From NCBI GenBank assembly GCA_036362985.1, contig JAYGXS010000005.1:46030742-46094741 (forward strand): a stretch of DNA of 64,000 nt, read 5' to 3'. Positions 25,090 through 35,853 of this stretch are shown piece by piece. This DNA is from Ligula intestinalis (taxonomy: Eukaryota > Platyhelminthes > Cestoda > Diphyllobothriidea > Diphyllobothriidae). The notes beneath the pieces were generated by a model. It was not told where the DNA came from and searched no databases. It saw only the letters and a program-made list of their open reading frames with translations. The position numbers were made by a program, and so were the translations under genes. The first letter of the stretch is position 1, and each line of letters begins with the position of its first letter.

Positions 25090-27990
25090 GTCAGACTCTG
25101 GCCATTCTGGCCATTCTCCTCTGCCGCCAACCGGACGGCAAAATGGCGACCTTTATCTGCAGTGCGCAGTGGTAGGCCGCCCATCTGCATTCGTAGACGC
25201 AGTGGTCGTATCCAATGGACCCCCTGGGTGATGGGGGGTCCCATCTACGAGCAGGTATCGAGCGAGCCATTTGCAGAAAATGGATTTTTATTGACGAGCC
25301 TCCGTTCACCTAAGGAGCTGTCGGTACGTGCATGTGCCTGTTTCCGCCGGTCTGTTTTCCTCCCAAGGCGTGATTTCTTAGTCATCTGCAGTCCCTCGTT
25401 AAACTGTTTCAGTTTGATTGGCTAAAATTCGCCGGAAGCGACTGAACTCATTAGCCTAGGTTACAATGAATGCAGGGTACGTAGGAGAAATGGGGACTGC
25501 CGACCACTAACTGAAGGCATTCGAATCTTGCTGCTGTTATTGTAACTACTTTAAGCCTTTTGCATGACCAGATAATAGACACACCAAGGGCCTTGCTCGC
25601 GTCCCACTTATATGACACATGTTTTATTCAGCGGAGCCATCCCAATAAAACGGTCACCAACTAATGACGTCTGTTGCGTTGCTATGGCAGCAGTAAAGTT
25701 CGATACGCTAAAATGCAAATTGAAAAAACCTGCACAAAACTCCTCGTAGCCTATAAACGTCCAATTCCGCTTCCACGATACTAAATCTACATAATTTATT
25801 AGGCATCATCTGTTATCTATGAGGGAATTGTTTTCACCGAAAGCGGCTCTCTTACAGCTCAGTTTTGTGTCACATTATCTAACTGCCAAAGAGGAAATAT
25901 ATGATACCAACACAAAAAGATGAAAGCCAGTTGTACAATACGCTTCAAAACTGAGAGGAGGTAGACACTGTCACAGAGACAAGAACCCCATTTTCGTTAT
26001 GTTTCGGATATTTCCGTCCCGAACAGCTTATCAGAGAATACGAGTAGCAGATATATACGTTTGCGCCAGTATTTTCCTTATTGACTATGAGGACCAAGCC
26101 GATTTATCAGGCGTATACGTTCCCTGCCCCCAAGCAGATCGTGTCTATCTCTTTTCAGTTGAAATTCAAAACTCGCATTTTCACTTGGGTCGGAATATAT
26201 TTAAACGTAGTGCAATTCATTTGAATCGCTGATGGGAAAAATGTATTCTTTGTTAGGTCTTTACTTATGCGCAAAATAGCTTTCTGGGCAGTTGTCTTGA
26301 CAATAACGTGTCGCCAAAATATATTTTACAGAATACGCTCAGTCGCACAGAGACGCACCGTGGTTTAACACCCAAGATGGATCATCCTGCTTCAGCGTAT
26401 AAAAAACGTATAATAGCATTCAACACTTCTTTTGAGCTGTACATGTCGATACGAGCGTATGGTAGGCCCCGGGAACAGTTTTGCAAAGTAGGGCCTAAAT
26501 CCGGGAACGTGAACTGTACCGTTGCAAAATGACACACCCGAACCTGCGACTGCCTCGAGAATGGCTTGGCGTAACAAACTGAAGCGTTTTGCCATAAAAT
26601 GTTTCCTTCCAACCCACCTTTTTTCTTCGTACGATGTTATATGTTTAGTTTAAATAGTCGTCTGAAGGCAGGATATTTGATTTGGTAATTGTGTCTGCTC
26701 CTTCAACATTACTTTGACAAACCCAGCAAACAGAGGTTTAACAGTTACATTTATCACAGCCTAACTGGTAGACGAACTGTTTTGTGCTTCAGTCTCCTTG
26801 CATTTTCACTTCTGAATATTTAATTGGTTATTGCTAAGCAACTGTCTGCAATGCATCAGTGTGCATTTGCAAGCGATGCAAAAGGACATTATTTCATTCA
26901 CCAAATAAAATGTTAAAGTACAAGGCCCAAGTGGCGGTCGCATCCCGGAGTGGGCATTGCAGGCGGCTTGACGGTCAACATTTATGTCTAATCACTCCAT
27001 CGTTTGCATCCTGATAACAGATTATTAGAGGGAAAGCAACGAAGCCTAAATATCCATTAACTGGTAATACACATCCAAAGTCTTTCGCTGAATCCACTGC
27101 GGCGGAAGTCAATGCAACTACATCGGGTAGCCTGGGTTAAATATTTTGTGTGCGTGACCTTGTTTGCAACTTTCTGTTATTGCGGGATCAACTGAGTATC
27201 CGGAATGTCGGACGATACGAATGTCTGTTCTGAAGGCAGAATTGTGTCATTATCTAAGAAAATGTAGCCAAATTGGCTTTGTGAAACATCAAACGTAAAA
27301 TGCATGTCTCTCAGTGAAGCCCGTCTTCCCTTCCCACATTAGCTTGCAGCATTCTAACCTATAATTCTGGTAAAAGCTACACGTCTACTGCCTCAGCGAT
27401 CGCGCATTCATGTTATTCGCTACACGAACCTGCTTAGTTGTAGACGCCTCGGAACACTGGTATGCCTTTCTGTCTTCCTTTTTATGAAAAATCTATGTTT
27501 CTTTATAAACTTCGACTGTTGGTGTGCTGCTAGATGCCGCTCACTTTGAATCAGGTTAAGCGCAGTATTGAATAACATTTCAGGTGACTTACGAATTTTC
27601 GTTCAACTGGTGTTTTAGTTTAAGGTGTATGTTAAATGGAGTTAGCATGTGTTGCTAGAGGCAAATATCCCTGAAAGCCAAACGTAATGAATAAATATGT
27701 CAGCGACCGTGCACGCGTTCTGAGGAACGCAGTAAATTGTAAATAGGTAAAAATTTACAGCAAAGTAGGTGGTTCCAAAGTATTGAGTCATTTTCTACAA
27801 AGGTCATAGAGATACTTGGAACAGTATTCCGCAGGAAAACACGTTGTTTAAATTTATCCACTGTGCGATTGCCTGCGGGAATCTACATCGAACCCTTAGG
27901 CACAACCATACGAGTAAGATGTCCCACCTACCCAATAAAATGTCTTTCTATATCTACTTTACCGTGTACTAGCAAGTAAGTTTGGACGCT
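25090..27990. other. Unrecognised stretch after PLE relic
   Basis: 25090-25430 is comparatively GC-rich with overlapping open frames on both strands and may be further repeat debris. From 25430 to 27990 nothing was recognised. Confidence 0.4.
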
Positions 27991-28079
27991 GCAGACTGCT
28001 TTTGTTTAAAGAGTCATATATATATACATATATGTATGTATACTCACTCAGAAATGTGCGAACACCGATGACAGCGTCT

Positions 28080-28140
28080 GGGGGTAACTTGATACAGAAC
28101 TGTTTCGGGCTTATTAGCCTTCATCAGCCAAGCATAACCC
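28080..28140 (-). ncRNA. Hammerhead ribozyme, copy 1
   Basis: On the minus strand the boxes are CTGATGA, then stem II GGCU-AAUA-AGCC, then CGAAAC. Stem III can form from ACAG and CUGU, or ACA/UGU with a 4-nt loop. Predicted cleavage follows GUA, between the complements of 28093 and 28092. Stem I forms from CUUGG just upstream of the CUGAUGA box and UCAAG just after the cleavage site. An internal loop and an outer GGGU/ACCC helix follow. Position 10.1 is A facing C rather than the usual G-C. All three helices and all core boxes are present. RNA folding here is by eye. Confidence 0.8.
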
Positions 28141-28295
28141 TGAACACCAGCTGGTCGGACAACACAAACAAACGCACTTACAGACGGCGCAGTTGGTCCC
28201 CCACTGGTGTCTATCAGATGGGTCATAAGCACTTCATCGAACCGCAGTTCATCAGAGCCTCGCCACCTGCCATTTGCTGTCACTGCTGATCGGGT

Positions 28296-28655
28296 ATATA
28301 TTCACTCAGGAATGTACGAACACCGATCGAATAGGCTTCCGAACTAAACAAAGTTCATGTGGTGGACAGAGGTCCTCAATGGGTGACCGCCTGCCAGGCC
28401 AATTCCGGCCAAGTCATAATAGCAGTAAGGGGGGTATGACAGCATTTGGGGGTTACTTGATACAAAACTGTTTCGGGCTTATTAGCCTTCATCAGCCAAG
28501 CATAACCCTGAACATCAGCTGGTAGAAACAGTTCTGACTTGGTCGGAATCGGCCTGGCAGGCGGTCAGCCGCTGAGGACCTCTGACCACCACATGAACTT
28601 TGTTTAGTTCGGAAGCCTATTTGATCGGTGTTCGCACATTTATGAGTGAATATAT
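28296..28655. repeat. 121-bp inverted repeat arms around hammerhead copy 2
   Basis: 28296-28416 and the reverse complement of 28535-28655 align end to end, with scattered substitutions and no obvious indels. The arms carry GTTCATGTGGTGG, TCAGAGGTCCTCA and CCGCCTGCCAGGCC-like blocks. The 118-bp spacer contains hammerhead copy 2. At 28525-28535 the plus strand reads GAAACAGTTCTG, which is the minus-strand ribozyme sequence. The inverted arm therefore continues into a fragment of an inverted ribozyme before breaking off. Confidence 0.85.
28447..28509 (-). ncRNA. Hammerhead ribozyme, copy 2
   Basis: Same architecture as copy 1, with the core boxes CTGATGA and CGAAAC identical. Differences preserve pairing. 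Stem III has UUGU instead of CUGU, giving a G-U wobble. The outer part of stem I is GGGUU/AACCC here, one pair longer than in copy 1. The predicted cleavage site lies between the complements of 28461 and 28460, 368 bp from that of copy 1. Confidence 0.8.
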
Positions 28656-29342
28656 ATATTTATATAAATTTTCCATTTATCTTATATGTTTCTGAACTAA
28701 AATGAATATTTTTGTCGAATTCATTAGCATGCTACGCTTTCTGACTGTATTCAATGACCGTTTTGAGCGATCGCATGAGCGATCGCATTAGCGTCCTCTT
28801 AACTGCATCCCAAAAAATAATTTTGTGCTTGCATTTGCGGTAGTCTGACGGTAGAAGAAAATTTAAAATGACTATGACTGTTCTGAGAACGTAACTTTGC
28901 TACAGAGACAAACGAGAAACGAAATTGTTAATTGACCTAACTGATTGCCGGCCAAGTGTACCTGGGCTCTGAGGGCAGTGGTGGGCCTAAACATGATGTA
29001 TTACGTCAAAAGTAGGTGGTCCACTCTCCCTGCACTTTTACTTCGGAGTAATTTATTGTTTGTAACTAGGCAACCATGTAAAAGGCATCATTGTAGATTT
29101 GAACGCAATTTGAAAGCAGCAATTTTCATCCTAAAAATAAAAATTAATTTTAAAGAACAAGTTCCATGTGGCATTGTGCCAAACGGCAATAATATGGTTG
29201 AATGAAGGAGGACTTTCGCGTTCCAGGTAACTGCATGGGTAAGTTTTCTCAGCAACCGTCCAAATGCTCACAAATGGAGCTGTGTAACAACGCTATTTAG
29301 ACGAATTTATTTTCATTGCAGTAGGTCCGATACCTTTGTGAC
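28656..29342. other. Unrecognised stretch
   Basis: No gene was recognised. The octamer GCGATCGC-like palindrome occurs twice close together at about 28767-28790; this is probably a local duplication. Confidence 0.4.
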
Positions 29343-30045
29343 CAATTTATGCGGAATGGTTAGACAAAAGAATTTATTAACCGATGCCTACGTGTTTGGC
29401 CCCGGAGTACTAAAAAGGAAGAACCACAGACAATATAGAACGTTCTGCTCTACATCAAGGACGTCTCAGAAGTCAATGAGCGCATCGTTGTAGGACTAGA
29501 TATTGGGATTGCACACAGACCCAAAGCTACCGTACGCAACAGGATGATTAACATAAAAGGCCGGCATACATCGAATGAACAACCTGAAGTAGTGTATTGC
29601 ATCTCACACCTAAGCTGTCCTTTTAACTACACGGGCCAAATTGAGCGCGTGTTCGGATCGCACATACATAAAGACAAGTTTGCCGTGCGACGAGGTAACG
29701 AATTATAACAAGCTGCATCTCGCACCTGTGAAACACGCCATTGGTTTAAATTTGCGGCCCTCAAGGTTCTCTCCCACGCAGAAAACAGAACAACAGAGAA
29801 CTGATCAAAGCCTAGTCCATCGACAGGAATTCAGTCAACTGATTTATCAAATTGGCGCCGGCTTACAGAGCCGTGTGCAAGTACGCGGAGTCACAGACAT
29901 ACGTCCGCCACAGGTAATTGGGCCCACATCCTCTATAATTTCCCCTTATCGTTACTGACGCCCTGATGAACGTTGAAATCACTGTAGGTTAATTAGTATT
30001 TATCTCTATTATTACCTCAATCCTCCTCATCACATCGCCGGTAGC
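29343..30045 (+). pseudogene. PLE-B: RT C-terminus, GIY-YIG domain and 3' tail, degenerate
   Basis: The plus-strand frames give, in order: KEFINRCLRVWPR (end of the reverse transcriptase); YIKDVSE and VGLDIGIAHRPKATVR (linker, normally 'PYV.GVSE....L...GI.IAHKP..T'); and EVVYCISHLSCPFNYTGQIE. The last is the GIY-YIG core, with VVYCI for the GVVYRI strand and NYTGQ for the NYVGET strand. Then come FKFAALKVLSHAENRTTRE and AWSIDRNSVN, the domain's C-terminal blocks. Frame changes occur between blocks. The YTGQ change removes the normal Gly-Glu of the nuclease core. The 3' tail shared with 14962-15100 follows from about 29910. Confidence 0.8.
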
Positions 30046-30060
30046 AGAAAACAACTCAAT

Positions 30061-30660
30061 TGCTGGGACAATACTTTTATTCGCCTGACGTTTCGACATC
30101 CGTCGCGGATTCATCATCAGACACATAAGTAAAAAACGGTAGCAGAAACGGGTAGTACACGCACAGGAGTTTGCATTTTTTATAGGATACAGTCATTACT
30201 GCAGACTTACAGAAACAATAAACTTTAAGTGGCTTCTTGCGCTTGGATAGTTAGCTGGACGGCATGCGTTCACTAACCTGTTAAACTTCTAACACGTGTG
30301 GCGGACTCGGACGTGATGATTGCTCGGCCATCTGGCTCTCCGAGGTTGGCGTAGGTTGACGCGGCGGCCTTGCCATTCCCCAAGTAGCGATTCGCTCTGG
30401 CCAAATTGAGTTTCAGCGCCTAATGTAGATTGGGCAAACAGTTGCACTTGTTTATAAATTGGGGGCTTGTGAACCAGGACTCAAGTAATTCTGGGCTCAC
30501 CCGATTGTCACCTCTTGCAAGAATTTTGGCCTCAGAAAATTTAAATGTGCGGCCGGGTCTCACCGAAAGAACCGCAACTTGAGAATAGGCGTCATTTCGC
30601 CACACTGCTGCCGTAAATGGGGTACACACGCTATAACTTGCCCCTCTTTTGTTGCTGTTT
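30061..30660 (-). pseudogene. PLE-A: GIY-YIG C-terminus and 3' end
   Basis: The minus strand 30629-30420 encodes FTAAVWRNDAYSQVAV, then RTFKFSEAKILARGDNRVS, LLESWF, and INKCNCLPNLH. This is the distal half of a PLE GIY-YIG domain ('EH..AVRR.D..S..A', 'F.F..AEILA...', 'E.W......INKC.DLP'). Downstream on the same strand comes about 350 bp of PLE-A 3' sequence ending near TGCTGGGACAAT. A hammerhead-like motif lies at 30081-30126. The nuclease active-site strands are missing upstream, so the copy is 5'-truncated. Confidence 0.8.
30081..30126 (-). ncRNA. Hammerhead-like motif of PLE-A 3' end, copy at 30.1 kb
   Basis: Minus strand: CUGAUGA, UGA, ATCCG-CGA-CGGAT hairpin, GUC, then GAAACGUC. The palindromic ACGU could form an intermolecular stem III with GUC as cleavage triplet, as in dimeric hammerheads. 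The flanks UGUGU and AGGCG could make a weak stem I with one mismatch. The region between the core boxes and the 5-bp stem II contains mismatches (U-C, A-G). I regard it as a candidate, possibly decayed, ribozyme. Confidence 0.45.
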
Positions 30661-30859
30661 TTTATCCCTGAAAATGGACACCTGCAAGAGTTCGAAAGCT
30701 CAGAATACTTAACAAACCGATCTGGAGCTCAACCATTCTTCTTCCTTACACATGGTAGGATGAACACGGCAGGTGCCTTGACTGTCAGTTGAAAACACAT
30801 CCATTTCTAAACACAGGGTATTTTTCTTGCAGTCTTTGCGTGCAAAGAAAGGAGGCCAA

Positions 30860-30975
30860 AATGATAAAGGCTTAGAATCGAGAAGAAGAAGACTCGATCA
30901 CTGGGACAATACGTTTATTCACCTGACTGTTTAACATCCGTTGCGGATTCATCATCAGAGACCTGCGAATGAAAC
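30860..30975 (-). mobile_element. PLE-A 3' terminal fragment with hammerhead-like motif
   Basis: A second, isolated PLE-A 3' end lies about 800 bp from the first, in the same orientation. It contains GACTCGATCACTGGGACAAT, ATCCGTTGCGGAT and TTCATCATCAGAGA. The minus-strand stem II is ATCCG-CAA-CGGAT. The GAAAC box has decayed to TTAAAC, so any ribozyme here (30920-30966) is probably inactive. Confidence 0.65.
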
Positions 30976-30999
30976 AATACTGTTACGGCTACTGGTTTC

Positions 31000-32690
31000 A
31001 TGCAGGGTTAAAATCGTTTGCTGTATCTGAATTTGGTGCAGCGGCAGTCAAACCAAGTACATTCGACTAAATGGAGAAATATTCTGGCAATTTTTTTCAT
31101 GCGTCCAGCACTTCCTGTTTGTAACCGTCCCTTATGATGCAGTCAACTGATGCTCCTGGACGTTAGACAAATTATTTTATCCCAGAACCAGAGCCGTCAC
31201 CCTTATTTCTTACACGACACAGAAATTTCCGTTTTATTCAATAGTTCAATATAGTTGTTTGATAATTAGTCCGCGATGCAGGATGGCAATTCAAACTGCT
31301 CCCAATACGACAACTGGTAGTCTTCCACGTTACAGCGGTTTAATAAATATTCCATAGCGAGATTCAGTTAGCGTTATCAGTGTGATAGCTTGTAGTTATG
31401 ACATGCATCCATCCTGTTGGGTAAGATTTGTTATGCGAATCTAGTGAGACAATGCATTATTAAGCGTATAAATTGAATTTACAGATGGCAAAAATACTGT
31501 CCAACAACCAAGCAATACTGTTCCAAATCATTACTTATTCGATATTGATCGCGGTTTAATTTGGACTGGAAGACGAAATTCACAAGAATCTTTGCATTTC
31601 AGATGACTGACATCAGCATGTTGCAAAGTGCCAATGAGGCTACAGGCGAACGCGCAGATGATACTCTCTTTTAAGACAATGTCACCCCTGAGACAATAGC
31701 AAAAGCAGACGCGGGGACACCACCAGTCCGCTCATAATGCCGGAGCTTGCCCCGAGCCGGGACAAACAGCGCGCTGGAGATCAACCAGCGGCAACAGCCA
31801 ACCGAGACAGCTACTCAGGGTTTTGTACACAATAAACCTTCTTCTCGGTGGACCCAAAAGTAATTCCCTTCCAATGTGTTCTACCTTGGGGATTTTAACA
31901 GGACATAATTCAACGGTGACACAGGTCAGATATCACCGTTACACAATTGGCAACGTCAGTTTTTACCTTTGAAATATTGGCTCGTCGTTTGAAAATCAAT
32001 ATCCGTCAGTTCAGTGGATATCTCGTAGATAATTTTGAACTGCATCCTTAATTAAAAGGTAGACAACTGTGTCTTAAATTCGTCAGTTCTATTCAAAATA
32101 GTCCTTGGGTGTGTCCTTATAATATTTTCGAAGTGTTCACTGTCAAAAACGATTCAGCATTTGACACGTCCTTATGGATACCAATTGAAGTTTGATTCAC
32201 CTAATTTATATCTAGGCTTTTAAGGACGTACTCTGGTGAACCATGTACACACTTGTCCATTTAATGGCAAATCATTTTACTTTCTCAACTTTGCATTGCT
32301 CAAAAAACACTGCACTCAGTTTGAAAATCAAAATGATTAATCAGGTCATATTCTTTTGAATAATTGCGTTTCGGGTAGTTTTTAAAGCTCCCCAGTGGCA
32401 AGGCCTCGAGCAGAAATACTGGACGCCTCGATGTCAGACACAACACACATGCTCATCTATACCCTTATATTTTGTCCTCTGTTTCCACGGCCAATTAGGA
32501 CCCAGTTCGTATCCAGGCAAGCACGCTGCCTCATCAAGGTCACACAACACTGTGCCGAGGCCACGCGTCATAATGCCAAGAACGCGCACACAGTCGATAG
32601 GGTGAGTGGGCGTGAGCGTGGACCAATCATGGATGCTACTCTTCCCCTTCCTGCCCCATTTACTCGTGGGTGGATTAAAAAACATGTCAA
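31000..32690. other. Mostly unrecognised; GC-richer repeat-like patches
   Basis: 31700-31880 and 32380-32690 are GC-richer than their surroundings. An open frame of 114 codons covers 32395-32739 (+). I do not recognise its product, and its end overlaps a PLE-like 3' motif, so it is probably repeat-derived. The rest of the interval shows nothing. Confidence 0.35.
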
Positions 32691-32696
32691 TGCTTG

Positions 32697-32745
32697 CTGT
32701 TCTCTGACGATGGCCTCATGTGAGAAGCCGAAAGCTTAGACTTAT
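32697..32745 (+). ncRNA. Hammerhead-like motif, plus strand (candidate)
   Basis: The order is CUGACGA, U, then a hairpin closed by GGC and GCC (GGCCUCAUGUGAGAAGCC), then GAAAGCUU. Flanking UCU and AGA could begin stem I. It follows the same box order as the PLE-A motifs but with a C in the first box and a decayed stem III. It may mark another PLE 3' end just upstream of the PLE-A fragment at 32.9 kb. Confidence 0.3.
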
Positions 32746-32895
32746 ACGATTGCCGGCCCAGTGATCGCACCTTTTGTCTTCTGCGAACCGTCTACAAGAC
32801 AAACACAATCAGAAACTTAGATTTTAGAACCAAACGCTTGACTTGTAACGCACCTTAAAGTACTACAGTTCTAAGCCACAGTGAAGTAAATACAG

Positions 32896-33168
32896 TTGTT
32901 TACCAGTCATTCGACGAGAGCCGGCCACACGAGAGGTGAAAATCATGTGAAATGCGAATTTTTTGAAAAGAGGTTTAACGTCTTGAATAAGTGCCACGAC
33001 CTGCCTAATGGATATTCACTGCTAAGGCTCTGTTTGGTCAGATCACTTCGCCACTCGGGAACGCACAGGCGAACGCATCTTCTAAGACCAGATGACCGAA
33101 CCATCAGGTTGAGTTCGGGTTATAACGGCCCAGCAATTAACACGCGAGTAAACAATTGTACTGCCTAG
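32896..33168 (+). pseudogene. PLE-A GIY-YIG C-terminal fragment
   Basis: The frame contains LNKCHDLPNGYSLLRLCL, then NGPAINT. It corresponds to the 'INKCNDLP..YSVLRLRL' end of the PLE-A nuclease seen on the minus strand at 30.5 and 52.4 kb. Upstream text (FEKRFNVLNKC) is shifted and shortened relative to the family. A fragment only; no active-site residues remain. Confidence 0.7.
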
Positions 33169-33179
33169 GGAACTCTTTT

Positions 33180-34505
33180 AATTGTCATAGATATGCATCA
33201 GCAGCTGGATAGCTAGAGCATTCCATAAATACTATAGCACTGTCAGTGTATATGAATAACGCGTTTCTGCTGTTGTCAATGAAAAGGGCTCCACGACAAA
33301 ATCCGAAACGTCGCGAGTGCCTCCGTGCCGTAGCCAGCGCCATCGAAAGTCGCCCTGGCTAGTTGCGTACATAAAAGCCAGGTGCGTAGGGTGACCAACA
33401 GGCTAACCAGTAATGCATTCGAGGGTTGAATAGCAAACATCCACCTGGCAAAACAGCCCTATCGGAGCCACTTGGAGCCGTTAAATATCCGTAATAGCTG
33501 TAACCTATAAAAAGAGCAGTCAGGTGAAGACGTACAAGATTGGAAGGCTGCTCTTCCGTTTGATTAGTGTCATCGTAAGTTTTCAGCACAATGAGCATAC
33601 CGAGCTTTTTAAAATGTCTGAATTTAAATGCACTTCAGTTTGAGAAAATTCAGTTAAAAATACAATAGGATGATGCCCGTTTATATTTTTAATATTTTTT
33701 AAAGATTGAAATTATGATCAATTTTAATTTTAAAATAATTTAAAATGTTTATATATTTTTTGAGACACCTTGTATCATTCATAAACTTACGCAGAAGATT
33801 GATGTTACAGGAGAGCCCAATTGCTCTGGGTGTGCTTTTCAGAAAATTGCATTTTAAGGTGTTAATGTGAAATTTAATAAGGTAGACGTTGACTGTACCT
33901 CCCAGAACAGCAGACAAAAACCACACCCTTGTGAACTATCCGGCGGGATGAAATACAGTCTGAGCAATTTAGAGAAAATCAAATGTTAGTCAAAAAGATG
34001 AGCATATACAAATTGATTAAACATGAATCCTTATTTAGATTTTATAATGCTCGCCAATAAAAAAGCGCGTCATAAGTAAAATTTGCAACTACGTACATAT
34101 TGGAAACCGCTCAACCTTGCGGAACAGCATACAACTTACAGCATTTTGAAGGCTACGTTAAAGATAAGTAAAAATAAGTAAAATCCGCATCGCAATCAAA
34201 TCTGTAAATCTACACTGCCAACAACAGTATACTACGTAAATAAACATAAACCACAACAAGCCAAACTGAGTAAAACGAAAGTAATCTTACTAAAAAAGAA
34301 AAAATACCACAAACTAGACTCACCTAAATAAAATTCCTATAAAAAATTAAATGTAAACGATAAAACATGATAGTATAACGCAAACCAACCTAACATTTGA
34401 ATACGTTATATTAGCAAAATTCATAAAACTAAGGTGAAGTAACCTAGCATAGATTTAAGTTTGACAAGCCAGTTAGTCTATATTATAACTCAAAAAGTAA
34501 ATTAA
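33180..34505. other. Unrecognised; strand-asymmetric A/C-rich tract at 34150-34420
   Basis: No gene was recognised. From about 34150 to 34420 the plus strand is rich in A and C and poor in G, just before the LINE begins. This could be an old retroelement tail or simple low-complexity DNA. Confidence 0.4.
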
Positions 34506-34984
34506 GACGCCGGAATTTTCAAATTGGTTTCGAATTTAAGCTCTTTGCATTAACGAGGTTTTTATTCTTTACCTAGTGTAGAAGACACATCTGGCTGAAA
34601 AAACTGAAAAAGAAACTGCATATTATCTGCCCTTTGTAAATATCCTTTCTGAGTGAGACGAATCCTTCGCTTTCACAATCTTACTGGACCGCGGATCATA
34701 CCACGTTCTGGAAGTTATCCCTACGATCGGCACAAGTCTGGAAGTTCACTCGCTCTTAAAAACAACATCGCTGCTTCTAACTCTGATTGCAACAGTGCAA
34801 AGAACTCCTTGCAACGAAGGCTGACTCGTTCACATTAAAATTATGACTGTTAAAATTAATCGCACAAGCAAATATTTTCGCTTTATACATTAGCACAGCC
34901 GGTTGATTGCAGACTTTGTATTAATGCACTCTAATAAAGTTTCCAATAGCATGGGTAACGCTAACATGCACGATCCATCTTTGC

Positions 34985-35080
34985 TAGATGAAAAAAATGT
35001 TCTACGGCCAGATTTGAACCCCAGACCTATTTTCATAATGTCGGGCGCTCTACCGATTTCACCACCAGCACACACGCTGA
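34985..35080 (-). repeat. tRNA-like sequence, antisense in LINE 5' region (copy 1)
   Basis: On the minus strand, a box-A-like GGTGAAATCGGTAGAGCG is followed by a box-B-like GGGGTTCAAATC and then a T run of six to seven bases near 34993. That arrangement resembles a pol III promoter and terminator. The equivalent sequence occurs in the other LINE copy at 59937-60005 (+), so it was part of the LINE before both copies were made. It lies antisense to the LINE. Confidence 0.55.
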
Positions 35081-35410
35081 AGGTCAAGTCGCTTAGATAT
35101 ACTCAAACGGGTGTTATCAGGTTAACATATGTAAGCCGCCTCTTACAACCCTTGACAAGGTACTCCCAGAAATAGCCTAAGCGCTTTCAATAACGCGTGC
35201 CAAATCCCATACCAACCAATATGCAAAAACGAATGTTCTTTCACCAAACCAATTTAGAACCGAACACCACCTAGCCAAAGAGGCCTGCGCGTGCAGATTG
35301 CGATGAATGTCTTAACTAAGCCACGCGCGTAATGCGTTTAAAGAGAAGCCTTGAATTTTACGCGGTGTTATAAACAGTGCTCATAACGCCCAATAAGGTA
35401 ACACCGCCTG

Positions 35411-35853
35411 ATGCGTCGCATGCAGAGGACAGGTCAGTGGTTGATTAACCACGAAACCAAGAATCCAGCGGGGACAAATGCAAACGCATACGCCAGCAGA
35501 AGGCAGCTGAAAAGCGACCTGCTAACGACCAACCAAAGCCCTCACTTTTATCGCCAGACAGAACTTGGTGCAGGCCATTTGAACAAAAAGCAAGACAACC
35601 ACTTCAAGAGGAGACTTCTTAAGAAAAGGAAGTTGAATTGGACCAAAGGTTAAACGGTTACTTAGAAAAAAATACTACCAGCAAAATGTCCAGAGAATCT
35701 TTCTCAGATCTAAACTCCGAAATCCCCGCTACTACTCTGCTTCAGTGCGATGTGACCACGGCCCAAGATGGAGCCAAACGTAAGCAACATATAGTGATAC
35801 AGGGTGCACCAGAAACAACGGCTACCGTTGCTGGGGATAAGGTGGAGCACTAG
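35411..35853 (+). pseudogene. LINE ORF1-like remnant (copy 1)
   Basis: Frames at 35411-35653 and 35638-35853 encode a basic, Arg/Lys/Gln-rich sequence (MRRMQRTGQWLINHETKN, then KRRLLKKRKLNWTKG), followed by KMSRESFSDLNSEIPATTLL. The basic first part suggests a nucleic-acid-binding ORF1, but no zinc knuckle or other named fold is visible. One repeat unit is present here, whereas the other LINE copy has this unit twice. A frame change separates the two parts. Confidence 0.55.

Larger units (their letters stand above)
28041..28655 (-). mobile_element. Retrozyme-like element: two hammerheads in tandem plus foldback arm
   Basis: Two directly repeated units each begin near CTCACTCAG.AATGT and GAACACCGAT (28043 and 28301) and each contain a hammerhead ribozyme on the minus strand. 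The first unit lacks about 113 bp present in the second, between ACCGAT and GACAGC. The ribozyme cleavage sites are 368 bp apart. After the second ribozyme, 28535-28655 is an inverted copy of 28296-28416. No open frame with a recognisable enzyme is present, so the element would be non-autonomous. Tandem hammerhead-bearing monomers of this size match what is known of retrozymes and hammerhead repeats in animals. The foldback arm is unusual. Confidence 0.65.

Noticed and set aside
28002..28289. Open frames on both strands across the hammerhead locus, such as 28283-28044 minus
   Set aside because: They read through ribozyme and repeat sequence. The RNA structure explains the conservation better than coding does.
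28765..28790. Two GCGATCGC-like palindromes, as in cyanobacterial HIP1 sites
   Set aside because: Two local copies in a clearly eukaryotic repeat-rich region; most likely a small duplication.
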